Shown here in pieces: positions 6,053 through 10,476 of a stretch of 10,476 nucleotides of DNA. The notes beneath the pieces were generated by a model, which saw only the letters and a list, made by a program, of their open reading frames with translations, made no database searches and was not told where the DNA came from. Made by a program: the position numbers and the translations under genes. The DNA is from DATKEG01 sp035544515. GTDB taxonomy: Bacteria; Acidobacteriota; Vicinamibacteria; Fen-336. The stretch is taken from the NCBI GenBank assembly GCA_035544515.1, contig DATKEG010000017.1, positions 1-10,476 on the forward strand, read 5' to 3'. Positions within the stretch are counted from its first letter, which is position 1. Each line of letters opens with the position of its first letter.

Positions 6053-6478
6053 CGGCTTCGGCGCCGGCTTCTTCCCGCTGTAGTACCGCGAGTACGGGTT
6101 GGGCCAGGCGGGCCGCATCTCGTGCGCCGGCACCAGCGTCCACTGCGCCTGGTCGGCGTCGGCCGAGGTCTCCGGCGCCGGCGGCTCGGAGGGCGCGCTG
6201 GGCGCCGCTTGCGAGAGGCGCACGTCCTGGACCATCGGTTCCGTGCCGGTGAGGACGACGATGACCTCGTCGCCCGCGCGCAGACGGCCGAGCTTCGGGA
6301 CGGCGGCGCTGGTCACCGCGTGCGACCGGTTGCGGCCGCTGGCGTCGACGAAGCTGAGGGTGCGCCCCGCCGCGTCCGGCGCGACGACCGTGGCCTGCAT
6401 GAACGTGACGCTCGACGTGGCCCACGGCGGCGGGGCCGGATTCGCCATGCCGAGGAGGAAAATAATGATGAATGACAT
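6038..6478 (-). CDS. Small exported or membrane-anchored hypothetical protein
   Basis: The 146-residue protein starts with a short hydrophobic stretch, MSFIIIFLLG, followed by ANPAPPPWA. This is either a brief signal peptide or an N-terminal anchor. Residues 22-90 look like a compact beta domain (TFMQATVVAPD, LSFVDASGR, LRAGDEVIVVLTGTEPMVQDVRL), the pattern of a small OB-like or SH3-like barrel. Residues 91-112 are a Pro/Ala/Ser linker. The tail has WPNPYSRYYSGKK (125-137) and a basic end. I do not recognise a named family. No Shine-Dalgarno precedes ATG 6478. The in-frame codons just upstream (WPGIAIAVETGI) would extend the hydrophobic segment, but no start codon is available in that stretch. 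It converges with the toxin gene and diverges from the glycosyltransferase operon, so it is probably a single-gene unit. Confidence 0.6.
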   Translation of the reverse strand: MSFIIIFLLGMANPAPPPWATSSVTFMQATVVAPDAAGRTLSFVDASGRNRSHAVTSAAVPKLGRLRAGDEVIVVLTGTEPMVQDVRLSQAAPSAPSEPPAPETSADADQAQWTLVPAHEMRPAWPNPYSRYYSGKKPAPKPGPRR

Positions 6479-6536
6479 GATGCCGGTTTCTACTGCAATG
6501 GCGATGCCAGGCCAGTAGGCGCATTCGCCGCTGCAA

Positions 6537-6562
6537 CCCGTTGACTTACAATGCGCAACGGG
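6537..6562. repeat. 7-bp inverted repeat in divergent intergenic region
   Basis: CCCGTTG (6537-6543) and CAACGGG (6556-6562) flank a 12-nt AT-richer centre, between the starts of a reverse-strand gene (6478) and the glycan operon (6627). A TTGACT at 6541-6546 sits in it but has no matching -10. It could be an operator or chance. A second palindrome, GTGCGCAC, followed by five T, lies at 6577-6590. Confidence 0.3.
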
Positions 6563-6615
6563 ACGCGCGCGGGAGCGTGCGCACCTTTTTCAACGTCCGT
6601 GCCCGCGGCGTGCGG

Positions 6616-6624
6616 TGGGGGGAG
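6616..6624 (+). promoter_or_regulatory. Ribosome binding site of glycan operon first gene
   Basis: The purine run tGGGGGGAG lies just before ATG 6627. It favours this ATG over the in-frame GTG at 6615, which the run would otherwise follow. Confidence 0.55.
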
Positions 6625-6626
6625 CG

Positions 6627-7139
6627 ATGGCAGAGCCGTTCGGAGCGCCGGTGGACGTGGTCGGGATCATGAAGGAGATCCGCGAGACGATCCAGAAGAA
6701 GCGCGCGCAGGGCGTGTACACGGACGAGGAGGTCGAGTCGCTGGCGGCGTTGCGCCTGCGCGCCTTCGCCGAGGAGGCGCGCATCGACGACAAGCTGCTC
6801 GAGCGCCTCCTCGGTCCGAGCCACGAGTGGAACATCAGCGCGGACTACCTGATCCGCACCACGCGCACCGGATTGCCGGCGCGGGCGCTCATCCTCGCCA
6901 AGAAGCTGGTGCGGCCCTTCGTCCGGCTCTACACCGATCACGTGCTCAACCGGCAGGCGCAGCTCAACCTCTACTTCGCCCACCTCCTCCACAACAGCAT
7001 CCGCGAGGGCGCGCGGCTGCAGCTCGAGCTCCAGGGGCTGCGGCACCGGGTCGAAGAGCTCGAACGCGAGCTGGCCCTGCGCCGCGGCGAGGCGGTGGAT
7101 CGCCGCCGCGCGCCGGGTGGCGAGCCCGACCCTCGTTGA
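6627..7139 (+). CDS. Helical coiled-coil protein of glycosyltransferase operon
   Basis: The 170-residue protein is almost entirely helical with no signal peptide. Residues 10-60 are charged helices with an acidic YTDEEVESLA segment. Residues 64-125 contain HEWNISADYLIRTTRTGLPA, a basic stretch (AKKLVRPFVRLYTDHV) and QAQLNLYFAHLLHNSI. Residues 128-152 have heptad spacing (LQLELQGLRHRVEELEREL), a clear coiled coil. The last 18 residues are charged and disordered. Helical segments ending in a coiled coil of this kind occur next to, or fused to, methyltransferases and glycosyltransferases in surface-polysaccharide loci, as far as I recall. Here the gene is coupled by a TTGA overlap to two glycosyltransferases. 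A scaffold or membrane-associating partner for them is an inference; no enzymatic motif is present. Confidence 0.75.
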   Translation: MAEPFGAPVDVVGIMKEIRETIQKKRAQGVYTDEEVESLAALRLRAFAEEARIDDKLLERLLGPSHEWNISADYLIRTTRTGLPARALILAKKLVRPFVRLYTDHVLNRQAQLNLYFAHLLHNSIREGARLQLELQGLRHRVEELERELALRRGEAVDRRRAPGGEPDPR

Positions 7140-8326
7140 AGATCGGCCTCGTCGTCCAGCGCTATGGCGAAGAGGTGATCGGCGGGGCCGAGCTCCACGC
7201 CCGCTGGATCGCCCAGCGCCTGGCGCGGGGCCACGGGGTCGAGGTCCTCACCACCTGCGCGGTGGACTACCTGACCTGGGAGAACAAGTACGAGCCGGGG
7301 CCGGCCACGGTCGGCGGCGTGCCCGTGCTGCGCTTCCCGGTGGCCCGGCGCCGCACCATGGAAGGCTTCGACGCCCTGTCCTCCAAGGTCCATTTCTTCG
7401 AGCATACGGACGACGAGGAGCGCCGCTGGATGGAGGAGCACGGACCGGTGACACCGGGCCTCCTCGACCACCTGCGGCGCCGCGGCGGCGAATACGACGC
7501 CCTCGTGTTCTTCTCCTATCGCTACTGGACCACCTACCACGGCCTGGGCGTGGCCCCGCACAAGAGCATCCTGGTGCCCACGGCGGAGGAGGACGGCGCC
7601 GTGCGGCTGCGCATCTTCAAGGACCTCTTCCGCCTGCCCGCGGCCCATGCCTTCAACTCCCCCGAGGAGAGGGAGCTGCTGCTGCGCGTGACGGGCGCTG
7701 CCGACCTGCCCGGCGAAGTGGTGGGCGTGGGCATCGAGGACGCCCCGGTGGTGCCGCCGGCCGAGATCCGCCAGCGGCTCGACATCCTCGGCGACTACAT
7801 CGTCTACGTGGGCCGCATCGAGCGCGAGAAGGGCTGTGCGCGCCTCTTCGACGAGTTCTGCCGCTACGTCCAGGAGCGCGACCCCCACCTGAGCCTGGTG
7901 CTGGTGGGCCGCGCGGTGCTGCCCGTCCCCGTGCACGTCAACATCACGCACCTGGGCGTGCTCCCGGACGCCGAGAAGCTCTCGCTCATCGGGGGCAGCC
8001 GGCTGCTCGTGCACCCGAGCCCGTTCGAGAGCCTTTCCATGGCGCTGCTGGAGGCCTGGAAGATGGGACGGCCGGCGCTGGTCAACGGCCGCTGCGCCGT
8101 GCTGCGCGGGCAGGTGCAGCGCGCCAACGGCGGGCTCTACTACGGCTCGTACGAGGAGTTCAGGGAGGCGCTCTCCTGGCTCCTCTCGCATCCCGCGGGC
8201 GCGGACGCGCTCGGCCGTGCGGGCCGGGCCTACTTCGAGCGGCACTACTCCTGGGACGTGATCATGGAGAAATACGAGCGCCTGCTGGCCCTGGTTTCCG
8301 GGGGGGCGGAGCGGACGGCGCGTTGA
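7136..8326 (+). CDS. GT4-family glycosyltransferase, first of tandem pair
   Basis: The 396-residue GT-B fold enzyme starts at TTG 7136-7138, overlapping the previous TGA as TTGA. The N-terminal acceptor half opens with KIGLVVQRYGEEVIGGAELH, whose Gly-Gly loop is typical of GT4 enzymes, and includes TTCAVDYLTWENKY, EERRWMEEHGP and LVPTAEEDGA. The C-terminal donor half has VYVGRIEREKG (223-233, the phosphate-contacting Arg/Lys motif) and PFESLSMALLEAW, with the EX7E pair Glu298 and Glu306. These are the standard residues of a retaining transferase using a nucleotide-sugar donor. The sugar and acceptor cannot be deduced. With its neighbours it likely builds a surface glycan such as an O-antigen or exopolysaccharide at the cytoplasmic face of the inner membrane. 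The frame is open far upstream, but that part is out-of-frame reading of the preceding gene. Confidence 0.9.
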   Translation: MKIGLVVQRYGEEVIGGAELHARWIAQRLARGHGVEVLTTCAVDYLTWENKYEPGPATVGGVPVLRFPVARRRTMEGFDALSSKVHFFEHTDDEERRWMEEHGPVTPGLLDHLRRRGGEYDALVFFSYRYWTTYHGLGVAPHKSILVPTAEEDGAVRLRIFKDLFRLPAAHAFNSPEERELLLRVTGAADLPGEVVGVGIEDAPVVPPAEIRQRLDILGDYIVYVGRIEREKGCARLFDEFCRYVQERDPHLSLVLVGRAVLPVPVHVNITHLGVLPDAEKLSLIGGSRLLVHPSPFESLSMALLEAWKMGRPALVNGRCAVLRGQVQRANGGLYYGSYEEFREALSWLLSHPAGADALGRAGRAYFERHYSWDVIMEKYERLLALVSGGAERTAR

Positions 8327-9501
8327 GGCTCTGCTTCGTCATCCAGCGCTACGGCCTGGAGGTGGCCGGCGGCTCGGAGCTGCACTGCCGCTGGCTGGCC
8401 GGGCGCCTGGCCGCGCGCCACCACGTGCGGGTGGTCACCACCTGCGCCCTGGACTACCTGGAATGGCGCAACCACTACCCGCCCGGCGCCGATCGGGTGG
8501 ACGGCATCGCCGTGCAGCGCTTCGCGGTGCGCCGCCCCCGCTCGGAGCGGCGCTTCGCGCTCGTCTCGGACCTCGTCTTCCACGAGCAGCACACGGCGGC
8601 CGAGGAGCGCCGGTGGGTCGAGGAGAACGGGCCCTACGCCCCGGAGCTGGTGGCGGCGCTGCCGGGCCTGCGCGACGTGGACCTCTTCATCTTCTATTCC
8701 TACCGCTACTACCAGACCTTCTTCGGCCTGCCGAAGGTGGCCGCGCGGTCCGTGCTCGTGCCCACCGCGGAGGAGGACCCCGCGATCGAGCTGCCCGTCT
8801 TCGGCGACCTGTTCCGCGCGCCGCGTGGCATCGTCTACCTCACGCCCGAGGAGAAGGGGCTCGTGCAGGGCCTCAGCCACAACGAAGCGGTGCCCAGCGT
8901 GGTGGTGGGCAGCGGGATCAACCAGCCCGCCGGTTGGCCGGCGGTGGACCTCCGGGCACGGTTCGGCCTGCGGGAGCGCTACCTGCTCTACGTCGGCCGC
9001 ATCGACCGCAACAAGGGCGTCGACCGCCTGTTCGCGGACTACCGCCGGCTCCGCGAGGAATGGCCCGACGCGCCGCCGCTCGTGCTCGTGGGCCGGCCCG
9101 CGCTCGCCCTACCCGACCACCCCGGCATCCGCCACCTCGGCTTCGTGAGCGAGGAGGAGAAGTTCGCGCTCGTGGCCGCCTGCGACGTGCTCCTCATGCC
9201 GAGCCGGTACGAGAGCCTGTCCGTGATCGTGCTCGAGGCCTGGGCCATGGGCCGGCCGGTCCTGGTCAACTCCGCCTGCCGTGTGCTCGAGGGCCAGTGC
9301 GTGCGCAGCGGCGGCGGGCTGTTCTACCGCGGCTACTCGGAGTTCGCGGCCGCGCTGCGCCTGCTCGACGCGGACCCGCAGCTGCGCCAGAGGCTCGGCG
9401 CGGCCGGACGCGAATACGTGCGGAAGGAGTACGACTGGGACGTGGTCGAGGCGCGTACCAGCGCCTTCCTGGAGGAGCTGGCGCCGCGACTCAGCGGCTG
9501 A
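8323..9501 (+). CDS. GT4-family glycosyltransferase, second of tandem pair
   Basis: This 392-residue enzyme is paralogous to the preceding one. Over residues 2-70 the two align without gaps and I count 39 identities. It starts at TTG 8323-8325, again overlapping the previous stop as TTGA. Conserved features are FVIQRYGLEVAGGSELH, TTCALDYLEWRNHYPPG, EERRWVEENGP, LVPTAEEDPA, LYVGRIDRNKG (222-232) and YESLSVIVLEAW, with EX7E pair Glu297 and Glu305. The catalytic set is complete, so it should be an active retaining glycosyltransferase. Divergence from its twin is greatest in the middle of the acceptor half (GT1 MEGFDALSSKVHFFEH against GT2 SERRFALVSDLVFHEQ). This fits two enzymes adding consecutive sugars or using different acceptors. 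Its stop overlaps the tail of the convergent ribonuclease D gene. Confidence 0.9.
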   Translation: MRLCFVIQRYGLEVAGGSELHCRWLAGRLAARHHVRVVTTCALDYLEWRNHYPPGADRVDGIAVQRFAVRRPRSERRFALVSDLVFHEQHTAAEERRWVEENGPYAPELVAALPGLRDVDLFIFYSYRYYQTFFGLPKVAARSVLVPTAEEDPAIELPVFGDLFRAPRGIVYLTPEEKGLVQGLSHNEAVPSVVVGSGINQPAGWPAVDLRARFGLRERYLLYVGRIDRNKGVDRLFADYRRLREEWPDAPPLVLVGRPALALPDHPGIRHLGFVSEEEKFALVAACDVLLMPSRYESLSVIVLEAWAMGRPVLVNSACRVLEGQCVRSGGGLFYRGYSEFAAALRLLDADPQLRQRLGAAGREYVRKEYDWDVVEARTSAFLEELAPRLSG

Positions 9502-10476
9502 CGCCCTCCGCGGCCAGGAGGACGCGCAGGATCTCCTCGCCCAGCTCCTGCACGCGCCAGCGCCGCAGGCCCGCGACGTGCTCCAGCCCGGCCCGATCGC
9601 GTGGCGCCGCTTCCGCCACCTTGTCGAGCAGCCGCTGCGGCAGCACCAGGGACACGTCGAGAGCCAGCCGCTTGGCCGCCTCCGCGCGCCAGGCGCGCAA
9701 CGCCTCCACGCGCCGCTTGACCGGGGGGGCCACGAGCGGTGGACGCTCGCGCGACGCGCGCGGCAGACGGTCCTCGGGCAGGGCCTGCGCCCGGGCCACC
9801 GCCGCCAGCAGCTCTCCCGCCCGCTGCTTCGCCATGCGGGGAAGCCCGGGCACGAGCTGCACCTGCCGCTCGTCCCGCGGCGGGGCCTGGGCCAGCGCGA
9901 GCAGAGCCTGCGGGCTGACGATGCGGAAGGCGGGAACGTCGGTGGACTCGGCCACGCCCTCGCGCCACCCGTGCAGCTCGCGGAGCACGGCCTGCGGCCG
10001 CGGCGCCAGCGCGCGGGCGCCCTTGATGCGCAGCCAGCCGTCCGGATCGCGCTCGCGGCGGACCGGTTCGAGCGCGGCCACGGCGGCGGACTCCTCCTCG
10101 ACCCAGCCCAGGCGGCCCTGCGCGCGGAGCCTCTCCGCGAATCGCTCGTGGAGCGCGAGCAGGTGCCGCACGTCGGCCAGCGCGTAGTGCTCCTGCAACG
10201 GCGTGAGCGGCCGCACCGACCAGTCGTCCTTCTGGCTCGACTTGGATACGGTGACGCCCAGCTCGTGGCGCAGCACGGCCTGCAGCCCGACCTCCGGCAG
10301 GCCCAGGAACCGCGCGGCCAGCATGGTGTCGAACACGCGCGTGATCGTGAAGCCGAAGTCGCGCTTGAGGCTGGTGACGTCGTAGTCGGCACCGTGCAGC
10401 ACCTTCACCACGGTCGCGTCGGCCAGCGCCCTTGCCAGCGGCGCCAGGTCGCGCACGGCGAGGGGATCGATGAGCA
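9491..10476 (-). CDS. rnd: Ribonuclease D, C-terminal part, N-terminus outside window
   Basis: The reverse-strand frame runs from the right edge (first readable residues LIDPLAVRDL) to TGA at 9493-9491. It is a DEDDy 3'-5' exoribonuclease of the RNase D type, which trims 3' ends of stable RNAs such as tRNA precursors. The Exo II region is KVLHGADYDVTSLKRDFG (catalytic Asp in DYD), followed by VFDTMLAARFLG. Exo III is HYALADVRHLL, with the Tyr-x3-Asp pair that defines the DEDDy subclass. Exo I, with its Asp-x-Glu, lies beyond the edge; I estimate about 50-60 residues are missing. An HRDC domain follows (WLRIKGARALAPRPQAVLRE, ending QLVPGLPRMAKQ), then a second, weaker helical segment as in RNase D proteins. 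A GTG at 10456 lies inside the nuclease domain and is not the start. The last 11 bp overlap the glycosyltransferase gene on the other strand. Confidence 0.92.
   Translation of the reverse strand, partial: LIDPLAVRDLAPLARALADATVVKVLHGADYDVTSLKRDFGFTITRVFDTMLAARFLGLPEVGLQAVLRHELGVTVSKSSQKDDWSVRPLTPLQEHYALADVRHLLALHERFAERLRAQGRLGWVEEESAAVAALEPVRRERDPDGWLRIKGARALAPRPQAVLRELHGWREGVAESTDVPAFRIVSPQALLALAQAPPRDERQVQLVPGLPRMAKQRAGELLAAVARAQALPEDRLPRASRERPPLVAPPVKRRVEALRAWRAEAAKRLALDVSLVLPQRLLDKVAEAAPRDRAGLEHVAGLRRWRVQELGEEILRVLLAAEGVSR

Noticed and set aside
6971..8245. Reverse-strand open frame of over 400 codons opposite the first glycosyltransferase
   Set aside because: His/Val/Glu/Leu-rich antisense reading of a coding gene with G/C third positions; no domain is recognisable.
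6627..9501. A new defence system built from the glycosyltransferases and small protein
   Set aside because: All three fit an ordinary surface-glycan operon. No nuclease, NTPase or nucleotide-signalling motif is present in the cassette, and the toxin-antitoxin operon is separated from it by a reverse-strand gene.
8463..10187. Long + strand open frame across the second glycosyltransferase and rnd
   Set aside because: The translation is low-complexity Arg/Ala/Pro/Gly, as expected from off-frame reading of GC-rich genes. The recognised proteins occupy the same bases.
9109..10392. Long reverse-strand open frame of over 400 codons
   Set aside because: It is rich in Arg, Ser, Cys and Trp with no motif, and out of frame with the convincing ribonuclease D sequence.
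1..10476. CRISPR array, insertion sequence, tRNA or phage features
   Set aside because: No regularly spaced repeats, transposase or integrase motifs, terminal inverted repeats or cloverleaf patterns were seen.

Overview
The window is high-GC bacterial DNA with strong G/C bias at third codon positions. I see no rRNA, tRNA, CRISPR array, transposase or phage gene. Three features suggest an uncultured soil- or sediment-type lineage such as Acidobacteriota, Rokubacteria-like or Myxococcota: secreted proteins with 'PCRxxDTR' and HAF repeats, a cytosolic-looking histidine kinase with a repetitive helical N-terminus, and a RES toxin module. That is inference from protein style; no marker gene settles it.

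Layout. Bases 1-376 (+) hold the C-terminal end of an alpha/beta-hydrolase cut by the left edge, with a degraded-looking tail. After a gap with a GC-rich hairpin comes a secreted cysteine-rich protein (655-1893, +), then a 13-bp UUCG-capped hairpin, then a 0.4-kb spacer that may hold a small reverse-strand ORF. Next is a secreted seven-repeat HAF protein (2339-3367, +), which converges with 1 bp to spare on a soluble histidine kinase (3369-4556, -).

A short divergent region separates the kinase from a type II toxin-antitoxin operon: an HTH/MbcA-ParS-like antitoxin (4677-5366) and a RES-domain toxin (5366-5998). Upstream lie three copies of an 8-base operator-like element, two of which overlap a well-spaced promoter whose predicted transcript would begin at, or within a base or two of, the antitoxin ATG. 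A small reverse-strand envelope-type hypothetical (6038-6478) follows.

The right third is a translationally coupled + strand operon: a helical coiled-coil protein (6627-7139) and two tandem, paralogous GT4 glycosyltransferases (7136-8326 and 8323-9501). Both junctions are the same TTGA overlap with a TTG start. It probably builds a cell-surface glycan. A ribonuclease D gene (-, from 9491) overlaps the last glycosyltransferase tail-to-tail and runs off the right edge.

The most interesting parts are the RES module with its compact control region and large antitoxin, and the duplicated glycosyltransferase pair with its small partner. Neither is a wholly new class of system as far as sequence reading can tell.
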